Shown here in pieces: positions 11,162 through 23,700 of a DNA stretch of 64,000 nucleotides. The stretch comes from Onchocerca lupi (taxonomy: Eukaryota; Nematoda; Chromadorea; Rhabditida; Onchocercidae): NCBI GenBank assembly GCA_028564675.1, contig JAOVVO010000006.1, positions 310,001-374,000 of the forward strand, written 5' to 3'. A program made the position numbers and the translations under genes. The notes under the pieces were generated by a model that was not told where the DNA came from, did no database searches, and worked only from the letters and a program-made list of their open reading frames with translations. Numbering within the stretch: position 1 is the stretch's first letter; each line of letters starts with the position of its first letter.

Positions 11162-13308
11162 TTAAAATTGATCATAAAATGGCAGTAACCTTTTTTGTGC
11201 TTGACTTAAGCTACGGATTATTTCTTTGAGAGCTTCGGGTACATCATTTTCATTATTCCATTTATCATATTCTTTATACATTTCCGAATTGTCATCTAGT
11301 TTGTTTTTGAAAAAATCATTAATAAGCATGGGATCATTGCTATCGGTAGCTTGTTGCAGGCGTTCCAATTCCGTCGCACCACAGCGATTTAGCACTGCTC
11401 GAACACATTTAGGCTCATTTGCATAGCATTCAAATTTATCACTCTTTCTGCTGTAAACAAACAACGAATAACTTTTTTCCAAAATAATTAGACTCACTTC
11501 TGTATAGTTTCTTACCTTTTATTGTTTTGCAGTTGGTTTAAAAACGGTTGGGAATATATGGATATATTTCTGGAAGTCTAAACAAAACAAAAATAATTTT
11601 ACTTATATATTTTTTTCTTTTTTTTCTTGATTATTCGATTAAAGGAAAAAAGAACTCTATTGAAGGTCAAACTGTCGAATTTTCGACGGTCATTCATATG
11701 AATACTCATTAGATTGAACGCAGTGATTTGCTGACTGGCACTATAAGCTTCGTTATTTTATTTCATTTTGCATACATAGATGGGAATGAAATGTCAAATT
11801 TGATGAGAGGGATCAAGGAGTTATTAATTTAATTAGATGAGGCTAATAAGGTTCAGCAATGCCAAGCGCATTGCACCATCGCCAAAATTTGTACTAAAAG
11901 CAAATGAATAGATGATAGCATTTATCATATGATTACGATTCCCATATTTACGCTTGTAAATATTTACTATACTGCGATTAGCTGACATATTTCTTATTTG
12001 TTAAATGGATGAATTTTAAATGGGCATTCAGAAATAACAAGCATTTTTGGAACTGTTGCAAACATTCTTGAAAAGAACTTTTTTGAATTTCTGGAAAAAA
12101 TTTCTAAAAAAACATACTCAAACAGCCTCCTGATCATATTCCATAACCAAATTAAAAAATTTTCTTCTGCTTCTTGTTCCGCTCGTTTCTCGTTGTAGTA
12201 TTCCAGAATGGCATATTGATCGATTTGTGGTAATTCTTGTTCAACTTTCGTATTCCATAACGCACGAATAATGCTATATATGGTGGCATTCTGAAATTGA
12301 ATTTATTAGTTCAGTTTGAAATAACACAATGAAATGTGCTTGAGCATTAAGGTTAAAGAATTAGAGGCAAAAAAAGAAAAAATTTGGATATATACCCAGT
12401 ATGCTTCAACATATTTAAATTGTTCTTGTGTGAAATTTAACGGTATAGTTGTATTCAAGAAGGTTCCATCAATATCAGCACCAAAATTTCCCGGAACTTT
12501 TTGTTCAGCATCTACGAAACTCTTCAGAGATTTATCGTTTGCTTGAAGCAACTGTAAATTCAAATGCAAAATCAATTTCTTAATTTAATTACGTCGAAGA
12601 CTGACTATGTAAGTTAGTTTTGAACTTTAATATTGCATCACACTAAAGCTAACCATTTGTTAAGCTTATAAAGTCATTTGAATAATTAAGGGAAAGTGTC
12701 AGATTCTTACTTTTAGTGATACAGTTGATTAAAAATCTACATAATGTGTAGCTAGAATGAAATGTTTTTGGAATCTTTTTATGAATTTACATTTTTACTA
12801 AGAAAGTGATGGTTGCTGAAGAATTGTTTATTATTTTATCGTAGCGCAAGTTGAAATCTCGAATAAACATCTTTCTTTTTCATTCTGTTGATAAGATTTT
12901 TCTTCATTTGCTAACTTACTTCAGCCCGTTTACGATCAATCATAATTTTGAGCGAAGCATAATTCTTTTCACACAAATACCTATCCAGTAGTTCATTTTC
13001 TGTACTGCTCATATTATTTAACAAATGGAAGATGAAATTTGATGAGCTGATAATGGTATCGTTGTTTAGCAATTCCTCGTTGAAAATGTTTTCAACTGAT
13101 GAAGCTGTTGTCACTGCAATTAAATTAACAAACGACTTAATTTGTATCACAAAAATCTAACTGCCGTTATAAAATTTAAACTATTTATAGACTATTTATT
13201 TTTATTCATTTAAAAAATTCTTATTTTTCAATTTCCTACACTTTGTGCTTATTTTGCTCGTTTTTCCTTTTTAAATCTTAAACACTCACTATTTTCTGTA
13301 CTTCTCAT
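11162..13308 (-). CDS. Unknown protein of about 294 residues
   Basis: Six minus-strand exons join in phase: 13308-13290 (tentative), 13113-12920, 12551-12396, 12290-12118, 11569-11516, 11450-11162. I do not recognise the family. It is mainly helical, with a low-cysteine N-terminal half and a cysteine cluster FECYANEPKCVRAVLNRCG near residue 205. The tail is acidic and lysine-rich and ends QKRLLPFYDQF. No membrane span and no strong signal peptide are visible. The proposed first exon would encode only MRSTEN; it was chosen because its A|GTGAGT donor has the phase needed by the acceptor at 13114-13115. The true start may differ. The last exon has a NAGNAG acceptor (CAGCAG), so a one-residue splice variant is possible. 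It is probably nematode-specific. Confidence 0.6.
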
Positions 13309-13309
13309 T

Positions 13310-16228
13310 TTTTTTTTTTTTTTTTACTTTCTGCTAGAAATTGAGAGCTTATTGAGCATGGCCTTTTCCTATACTGAAATATTACAATTTCTACAATAGC
13401 ATTAAATTGATTCGGGGAAGCAGCACATCTGCAAGAATTTCCTGCGAAACTGAGTTTATTTGATTTTATGCGAAAGAAGAATATGTCGACAAATGAATGC
13501 TTTCAATATTTGCAGATGCATGCAATTATTATTTTCATTGCAAGTTATTACATGGCTCATTTTTTTTCGCATTAGAAAGTGTAAAGTGAAAAGGAAATGT
13601 AAAGTGCGATTTTGCTAATAATTTTTGAAAAAAGTACAAAATGTAGCAATCGTGAAATAATTTAAAATGATTTAATTTGGAACAAATACATGTTAAAAAG
13701 ATTTTATCAATTTCTTCATTTATATAGATTCTTATCTAGTTATTGAAATCGATGATTCATTACTTATTATGAATTATTATAATAGTTTAAATCAAATTTT
13801 GGTCACCATGAAACTATTATTTTAGAAAGATTCCAGAAATATTCCATCTTGATTTTGTAGTAATTTTAGAGATTCCGCATTTTTTTTTTTCTCATTGCAC
13901 TTCCACTAGATTAATTATATTTTTGAATGAAAAATGATTTTAACTGTTAAGCTATTTCTCTTAATTTATTTGTTTATTTGCTGCTGGTGATTTAACTGTT
14001 TAATCTTCTCAAATGAGAGAATTTTCGTTGGTTGGAAATTTGATTATAAAGTTTTTGTACATATATTGTGCTAAGTCTCAATATCATCCGATTAATATCA
14101 CTGTCTCACAATTCAGATAAAATTTATTGAAAAATATTTAAGACTGTACAAAATAATATAGCATACCCCAGAAATCGATAGTCCAGAAGATATAGAAAAT
14201 GATAATTTTGTTGTTGATTTCCATACAATGTAAGGTGATGCTAAAATTTTTGAAAAATAATTTTAACTCATGGAATAATAAAATATTGCTCTTGATTCCA
14301 TTTTTTCTTACAGGAGTGAATATAGTCGTATAGCCGAATTATCGAACAATCATTTAGTATAAAAATTAAAAAATTTCAAAAATTCGAATTTCAAAATAAA
14401 ATAAGTCAATAAGAAATGGGCTAATATTACAATTTCAGTCCGTAATATTTCTCATTATGTGAATGTTAAGAACTATTGTTGAAAAAAATATGAATATTAG
14501 CAATAACTATTATTAGAGAAATTTCAATTGAAAGCTAAAAATATCAAATTTTTATGCTGTTAAAAAAAATTTTTTCAGGCTTTTACATAAAAGATTGAGG
14601 AATGAAAGAAAGATGATGGTAGTGAAATTGGGAGAGCAATAATTTTTCTTTAAATGATAGCAGTTTCTTAAATTATTGGAAGGGTATAGAATCTTTAAAA
14701 ATGATAGAAGATCAATGGAAAGAAGAAAAAAATTCTGCTGTACTCTAAACGATATTTTTTTAATTTTTTAATGATAAAAAAGAGAAATTTGATGAACGAA
14801 ATATTAACTTTTTTTTTTTGAAAGACGATATTTGCATTTTTTTTTATTTATTTAATTGAACGTACCAGAAAATTGTAACGATCTGCTTGATAAACTTTTG
14901 TATTTTCTTTAGAAATATCAAGTCTCTAAAGCGCATTCAAACATGTTCAGCAATTTTCGATAAAATCTGCACATGCCATTTACATAAATTACTTTCAACG
15001 TTTTTCGTCTAATTATAATATCCAATGTTCCAAGCAGAAATGTTTAAATCTGAAAAATAATTTTTTTTTAAATGCATAAAATGATAAGGAAATACGTAGA
15101 CAACCGTAAGCGTCAAGAACAAATAAAAATTGAATTGATTAGCTATTAATGAGTAATTAGTTGTAATTACTAATTAATTTTAGTAGCAAATTCATTTTTT
15201 TTTTTTTTGTATTAGAAAATGAGAAATTTAACGAGTAAGAAAATAAGATATTGCCAATTTAATAGATATAGGAAATATTCCCATCGAGAAGGAGCATAAA
15301 ATATTAATCAAAAGAGAAGGCTAATGACAGACAAGCTTAATACGATGTTATTGATCACCAGTCGATTCAAAGGATACTTTTTCCAGCCTAATATTTGAAA
15401 TCCACGGAAATTAAAATTTCTGATAAAAGTTTGAGCACTAATAACATTTAAAATAAAGCGATGAGAAAGTTGTGATTTATTAATGAAAAAGTTTCGCATC
15501 TCCCTAGAAATAAATTACCTAAAAAAAGGAAAAAAAAAACTTTATTTTTCTTAGATGACCTTTCCATCTAGAAAGGTAGGAAATCATTATTAAGCTGAAA
15601 ACATAAAAACATCCAGCGGCACGGAAAAATTTAATACATGATTATAAAAAGTACTAATTGAAAAGGCTTGGCCTCTGTTTGACCTTGGCCTCTTTTTTTG
15701 TTGGCGCAAATCTTTCTCAGGAAAATATCGGGCAGATAAAGTAGTTCGATGTTTAATAAAATAATGAAATGAGATGGGACAGTCACATTTTTCATAAAAA
15801 CTAAGAATTAATAGAAGCCATCAGCTGCAATCGATTTCAAAATTATTTTTTTAGATGTAGCAAAAAAATTTGCACTTTGTTAAAGCTTAATAGAAATATC
15901 AAACGATTTTATTATCTCCTGCTGTAGGTGACAGTTAAATCGTTTGATAATTGGGATATTTCCATTAAGTCTCTTTTTTTTTCTTTATTTAATTAACTAA
16001 CATGATTAGCTTTTTATTCTCTCTCTTTTTAGTGGATGTTTATTTTCCAGTTCATTAAATTAGCAAAATTTTATTTATTTACGCAATAAATTTGACATTT
16101 TCTAGTTCCCGATTGATGCGTCATTAAATAATCTCTTTTAATTTAAAAAATGGCTTTGAAAATTCTTTGATGAAATTAGATTAAACTAAGAAAAGAAAGT
16201 TTACTGATAAAATTAGATTAAATTATGA
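13310..16228. other. Long AT-rich stretch before DPY-19
   Basis: No supported exon. Contents are poly-T and poly-A runs (13309-13325, 13880-13890, 15195-15208) and short frames such as 15308-15499 minus with no family match. DPY-19 probably has its promoter and perhaps a first exon here, but I could not place one with confidence. Confidence 0.5.
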
Positions 16229-16319
16229 AAAAAAAAAAAAAAAAAGAAAAGAAAAAAAAAGCAAAGGAAACGAAAGTTATTTGTTGATTACGAAGAAGGA
16301 CATGGGAATTTGGACGAGA
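16229..16319 (+). other. Candidate N-terminal exon of DPY-19
   Basis: An open frame after a TGA at 16226 reads lysine-rich, then QRKRKLFVDYEEGHGNLDE, and ends at a good donor A|GTAATA (16319/16320). Its phase 1 fits the next exon at 16395. A basic cytosolic leader would suit DPY-19, but the frame lacks an ATG. The nearby ATG at 16225-16227 lies one frame away across an 18-A run, where a one-base assembly error would matter. It also does not supply the expected first membrane span. Confidence 0.3.
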
Positions 16320-16394
16320 GTAATAATCCGGTTGCATTTTATTAATTTTTTTGGGAACTGCGATTATTTTTAAATTTTTGAAATTCAATTTCAG

Positions 16395-17664
16395 CACTTA
16401 TATCGGCAATGCTAAATTATTCACATATTGGTGCACTATTTGAAAATGATCGACATTTTTCCCACTTGGCCGATTTTGAACGTGAAATGGCTTATCGGAC
16501 GGAAATGGTTTTTTTTTTTTCTTTTTTTCTTTTTCTTTTTTTTTTTAGTTTAATTGATAATAAAATAAATAATTAATAGACAGTAAACTTCATAGTATAA
16601 ATAGTTGCTAGACAGTAAACGTTGAAAAGTAGGGAGAAATACTTGAAAATAAACATTTCAAGAGGAAGGATTAAACAAAGTGGACAAAGATCATTTTAAA
16701 CTTAAGAATTGCAAAAAAAAGAAAATTTGGTAAAAATTGATGTGGTTAAATATACTGTTGGGGTAAGGTTTCTAATTTAAAACAGTAAATGTAAAGGAAG
16801 CAATTAAGCAAACAAATGACAAAATCTTGAAAATGAACAACTTAATGAATAAAGAGGTATAATAAATTTATTTTCAAATGATTTCCTGTATTATTCTTTC
16901 AAAAATTGCGCCTTTGTTGAGCGTGCTACTTATTATTCTGAAACAAACGGAGCATTTCGAAAATGTGAACTGGTGTTTAGCATCGCAAAAGAAAATTATG
17001 TATTATCATTTGACAATTCAATAATAAATGTACAAACATACAAAATGAATCACAACAATGGGGACTGGTTTTCAAACTTTGACAAATAAATTTTATCCTG
17101 AAGAGATCATATTAGAATATAATTTCTATGAATATAAATAGATTTTGAAAATATGATCAGAATTATAGAATATTAATAAGATTAAAAATTTCTGATATTA
17201 ATGTTTTAATCCACATATTTAGTTGAAACAAACACCATTTGTATATTTATAATTTCAATGATTTATAAAAAATCTTTATTTTATTTTGTACCTTTAATGA
17301 ATGAAACAAGAAGTGAAAGGAGGAAGTATAATTTACATATTAGAATATAATTTCTATGAATATAAATAGATTTTGAAAATATGATCAGAATTATAGAATA
17401 TTAAAATTATATTTTCACTTCTTGTTTCATTTTGAAAGGAGGAAGTATAATTTACAATTAGGGCTTTTTTTCCGGGACTATTTATTATCTTTTTCTTTTA
17501 ATTCTGAAGTTTTGTATATTTTGTTCGTTAATGTTTGAAAATTAATATCTTAAGAAATGTTGCAGTAATCCAATTCGGAAAAATTAAAAAAACTTTTTTT
17601 GAAATTTAAATTAATCATGCGAACTGTTGCATTAATTCCCTAGAAGACTATTACTAAACTTTTT

Positions 17665-17707
<43 letters not shown>

Positions 17708-20700
17708 AATATGTAAAGTCAAATAGATAGATTGATTTATTTCTAAGCTAGTAAACGGTCGAATAAGTAATGAAGGAATGCAAGCAAAGCAGATATTTAA
17801 GAAAGCAAGAAAATTAATCAGTGAAAAAATAAAGAATTAATGAAGAATGATAAATTTGCAGACTTCTGTTCTTACTGATTGCCTGATAAAGTTACGACTT
17901 TTATTGGTGGTAATTTTAAGTGATAAAATCAGAACTGCTGAATTAATAATTAATCTTTGCAAAATTACTTTTGTAACAGAAACAGAAGTATAGAAATATT
18001 CATCGTACTCTTCTGCCCATTAAATAAAAACTTATTTCAATTTTACTTCATAGAAACTGGTAATTTAAGTGAAATTCTTTAAAATTTAATTGGGTTCGGT
18101 TTACTCTTGTTGTAGTTTTCAAATTAGACAAAAAGTAAGACGAGAAAAGGAGGGTAACGAGAACGACGACATAACAATGACAACGATGGTGATATCTTTA
18201 AGAATAAAAGATTCAACAATAAGAGTGATAATAACAATATCTCATGAAAATTGATAATATGATTGTAAATCGAGGAGAAGAGAAAGAGAGAGAGAGGAGG
18301 GAAGAGAAATAAAAATAAGTTCATTATGATAATTGTTGTTTGTTTGATTATTAAACAATCAATCGAGAGAAATAATCACTATCAAAATATCAAGAAGAAA
18401 GAAATAATGTTTGATGATGATGTTGATAGAGTTTTGTGATTTATGATTGAATCAAAGAAAAGAGAAAGCAAATGTTGTTTGTCTCCTGCGATAATATGAA
18501 AATTGATATAGTTTTGGTGACAATTATGGTTTTTTTGTGGTGACAATAAAATCGAGTTCTTTTTTTAAGAGAGCTCTAACATTCGTTCATTCAATTCATT
18601 CATTCAATCAATTTATGGGTAGAAAGAAACCTGTTATCATCTCGATTTCTCTTTTTTTCTTCTTCATGATAATTCTTGAATGTATTAAAAATAAATAGAT
18701 TCTTAGAGCAATTTACTATTAAGAGAAAAAAAATCAATTTACTATTAAGGTTTTAGTGCATTTTACGCTTCTTTATCAAAATATCATTTCCAAATCTGAA
18801 TTGAGCTGATTTGTAGTAATATAGTATAATTCCTAATAATGAATTTTTTCTTTTTTTCAATAGTTAATAATTTTTTCTATTTTCATTTATTTAGAAAATT
18901 AACTATTTTCAAGAAACTCATCCTCTCAATTTATACATATATTTCCTCTCTTAATCTATATTTTTTCCTGTTTAAGAGAAGCAAGTTGAAAAAGAATGAT
19001 GATAATGATGATGCGAGGTAAAATTGATGATAATGATGATGAGAGGTAAAATTGATGATAATGATGATGAAAGGTAAAATTGTTCTAGAAATGACAAAAG
19101 ATTCTTATCGGAAAAGAGTGTACGTTGATGAAATTGTTTTTCCGGTCATCACAATAAGGAATGAAATATCGGAAAACGTGTCGCAGATGTCAAACATATA
19201 CGCACACACAGACACAAACACACACACACACATGTTATTTATTCAATTTATTTGTTTAAGAATTGAGCAAAATAAGAGGGAATTTTTTTATTTTGTGTGT
19301 TATACTATGGGTCATGACCTTGACCAATTCTTGAATCGGGTATTATTTGTATGATTTATTTTTGGAATCTTTATTAGAAGCGATTCAATTTATAACATTT
19401 ATTTTTTACCGATAATATTCACTAAAAGGAATCAATGATCGAAATATGTTCAAATGTATTTTAATTTCTAATCAGTTCGCAAATAATGTTTTTATCGTTG
19501 ATATTTTGTTAAGAAGATCAATGATCGAAATATATTTGAAATGTAGATTGCTTTCGAATTTTACATTTGAACATATTTGAAAAGATTATAGCCATTTTAA
19601 GTATTTAAAAAGAGGACAATGAACAGTAAACTGACATCAGAATCTTTTCAGCGGTAGCGTTGCCACCTAAATCATTTAAAATGACGAAATGTAGTGATGT
19701 TTGCATGGAATACAGTATAATTAGGTTGACTTAATATTCAAACGGATAGATGAATGCAATATAATTAGGTAGACCTGATATTCAAACGGATAGTTATAAC
19801 ATATATTATCTGTAAAAGAATGAACATAATATATACTTATTACTGATCAATAATTTTCCAATGATTTATCTAACTTAAAAGGCTATTTTTGTATTTTTAG
19901 ACGGTTCGTTTCCATTAGATGCGAATTATAACTTGCAAAAATAAGCATATAGAAATTCTAACTTGCAGAAATAAGCAGATAGAAATTTTTGAGATTTTAC
20001 GACTTAGTGAATTATGAAATCAATATTTTATATGGAAGTATTCATCATTTTATCATCAATATCACTGACAAATTAGCCAATGAAAAGGTGCGGACGAATT
20101 CAGAAATGGATGAATCATTTTTGATGGTATTTTACAAAAACTAAAGAGATTTTTTTGGAAATCGAATCTTAACCATCAGTATGCTACCCCTCACACTAAA
20201 AAGAATGCTCAAAATATTCATTTAAAAGGCAGAAAACAGATCACATATTTATCGCACTAAAATTAAAAAAAAAAAAATGTCAAGAATGAAAAGCTGAAAT
20301 GAGATATTTGAGCAATGAAATTAAATGCAAATTTGAAGAAAAATGAAATTGAAGCACTTTTTTTTTTTTTTTTTTCATCTATGGCAATCACATCAAACTA
20401 AAAGGAATCATTTTATTTTCATTTTTTCTTTTAAATACTTTTTTTTATTATGATTATCGTGACCATGTTGATAGATTTTTTTAAAATATGTAATTCAAAA
20501 TACAATTCATTTTTATGACATATAATTCAAGTATGCATTGTGTCACTTCACTTTTCTACTTTTGTTAGCTGATTTTCAATAGTAATTTAAACAGAATTTT
20601 TGATTCTTATGATGATTAAAAATTAGTAAAATAAAAGATATTTCATCAGTGAATGAAATATTCCAAAAAAAAAAAAAGATGCTAATTATCAACAATAAAC

Positions 20701-23700
20701 TAAAAAAAACAATCTGAAATTTTGCAAACAAAGTAAGTATTGTTATAAATATATTTATAAAATATAAGTTTGAATTATAATTAATGAAAAAAGTTGAACA
20801 AAGAGGAGGAGAGAAAATATGAACAATAAATTTCAATCGTAAACAGGAAATTGTGTAATTTTTGATTAAATTTTTAGAGTGTGGACAAATTTTTACTCTT
20901 GCTTATCAATTTGTTTTTATTTCTTGCTGTCTAATTTGCAATATTTTCAGTTTTTTTTTCAAAAGAAAAAATGAAAAAATATTTAGGAAAGAATTTCCTG
21001 TATATTTTAATTTATGATTCCTTAAATTTCTTTCATATAATTAGAGCAATAATTATGCTTCTCGCTATATAATTTGGTAAAAATATTTCATTGCATCTGA
21101 AATTTTTAAATAGAAAATATCGGTAGCTTCTACGTAATATTATATTAACTTTTGGAACTTTTGGGACAGATTCAACTTTTTAGTATAACCTGTTATTTTG
21201 TTTCATTCACAGTAGTTAAGTTAAGTCTTTGGATAGCGATTATACTGAAATAATAAATTATGCTATAATAACAAAAACATAAAAAATATATTCATAAAAT
21301 ACGTAGCATGTTCGGGTTCAGCTAGTTTATAGTGGCGGTTACGCTTCGCTTGTCCAGCTCCAACTAGTCTATATAAATAAAAATGTCGACGTTTGTTTGT
21401 TCAAAATCTTAAATCTCCGAAAGTTCTTAAACACACGCCTTATCTAAATTAATTCAAAATCGTAGATGTCGGGAAATTCTTATCTATTGCTTTTGACACA
21501 ACGTTGCATTCGAATACGCGCATGTTTTGATATTTTTTAAATATACACTCGTTGCTGTATCTCAGTTTGTTTAAGTGGAAAAAAAGAAAAGAGAAAGCGC
21601 ATGTTTCTAGTGTTGAGGAAAAAAACTGATATTTTGTAATTTAGTTCGTAATTTTGTTGGATTCGAGACTGATTCTTGCTATTGCGATCAGGCAAGGCCA
21701 GCAATAAGTGTGAAGAGGTTTTTTTGTCTTGTGTGATAGAGATGAATTCTGTTGAGAAGTTTTATTGATTGATGGAGATTGTTTCTTCGTAATTATCAGA
21801 GAATATCTAGGCAGTAGAGAATATCAAACAATTATCTGAGAATATCCAGGCAAATTGATCGCTGGGTTATTTCCTTTGTCGCTGACAGAGAAGAATACTA
21901 TTCAAGTAGATTGTCGGATTATTGAATTTATGTTGACCATCTTCGAACGGAACCAGGGAGCCGACTTTATGATAAATTTGTCCTTTCACTTTGAAAATTT
22001 GCATGAATTGTGTTGTTACGATTTCTGCGCCATACGATGTCATTGAGAAGCAGAAGTTTAGGAATTTTATTTCCTGATGAAGGACAAGAAATGCTTTGAA
22101 TCGACAGTATATCCGGTTAGCAGAATTTTTCACTGTTCTGGCGGTTCTCCAAATCGAGGGAACTTAATTTCTATAGCGGCGTAACTCGTCCCTTTCGTTT
22201 CTCTAAATTTCAGAGTCTTTCAATAAGGGCAAACTTCAACCATAGTGCAGATGAAAACTTGTGGCTCAAACTGTAATCATCACCTGAGTTTTATCGGAAT
22301 GCAAAACGATTGTAGGTTCTTGTTGACGTCTTTTAGCTACTCTCAACTCTTCGCATTCATTCTATTCAGAACAAAACAGATCTGAAGCTGCAGAACATGA
22401 CCGACGTGCTGACAACCATGCATTCTCAAGCCTGGCTGCATGTCTTCTGTTCTCATTTGAGCCATTCTTTGTCTTGTTCGTCGTTCGCTGATCTCGTTCT
22501 TCAGTTTGATTTGCAATTAGTCAAACAGTAATTTCGTTCTGCGCGAGTACGACAACCTAAGTTTGATTTTCTTCGAGGCATTATTTGGATGACTAAAGCA
22601 GATTGATGTACCCCAATTGTTCTCGAAATTATTTGAGAATATCCAATCAAATTAATCACTGGATTATTCCTTCATTTGTCATTTGCAGAGAGGAATAAAA
22701 TTCCTCGACTGTCAATTTGCTGCTATTGCTGCGTCGATCTTTGTTGTTGTAAAAGAGTCTAGAAACTCCGAACTCAACTATTTGTTAACCCGAATTGTTG
22801 TCGAACTTGAATTTCTAATGTTGGGGAAAATTAATTTCACAGTGCTTGTGGATAAACAGTATTTTTTGTTGTTCGTTATCTGTGTAGATAAGAGATTTCT
22901 GGTTTGCCTAACAATCTGTCTCTATATCTAAATCGCACAATTAGCCACGAGTTTTGTTGATGATGACTGCAAACGCCAATCGAATGAGGAATTTTAATCT
23001 CTCAATTGAAATGGCATATTCCTTGGAATCATAGCAATGCGAAGAATGAGAACACCTTCACTTTTGAAAAGTCCTGTCAAGATTATTGCTTCAACGACGT
23101 TGCTCATTAATTTTTTTTTTACCGCCTACCGCGTGCAGTTGCAAACTGGTTGATATTTCGCAACATGATAATTGACACATCGATTTTTTGCAGCACTTGT
23201 GTGGCATCCCTGGTGGATTGAGTGAATTCAAAAATTCTGTTGGATAATTAACTGCTTTACCTAATTCCGCAACAGTTCATGTATCATATTTTTCGTCGCA
23301 CCTTCGTGCAAATCCTTATCGACATGGGGTATTTCAGCGCATATTACATCAACTATTTCGTTTGAATTGATTTTATCATAAAGTCAGATTATAAAAGTTG
23401 TGTCAAAATGAACAACTAACATTTATAACAAAAAGACAATCCAAGATATGATCTAAATTAGAAATCAGGAAGGTTATTCATAAATTGCCCGAACAAAACA
23501 TTTCATCATACACCATAATGATGTCGACATTCCTTAAAAAGCAAAAAACAAACGAAAAAGCTTAAACTGTTCGTCTTACCTATTAAAAAACATGCACCTA
23601 TTCGAATGCAGTATTGTTTGAAAGTTTTAAATCAATCTGTAAGAACTTGAAACGTTGCAGGAAGTAGCTGCGATCAGTGCAGAAAGTAGGCGTAGTGAAT

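Noticed and set aside
18124..18324. Minus-strand Leu/Phe-rich frame
   Set aside because: Produced by a purine-rich GAGA/AAGA tract on the plus strand inside the DPY-19 intron.
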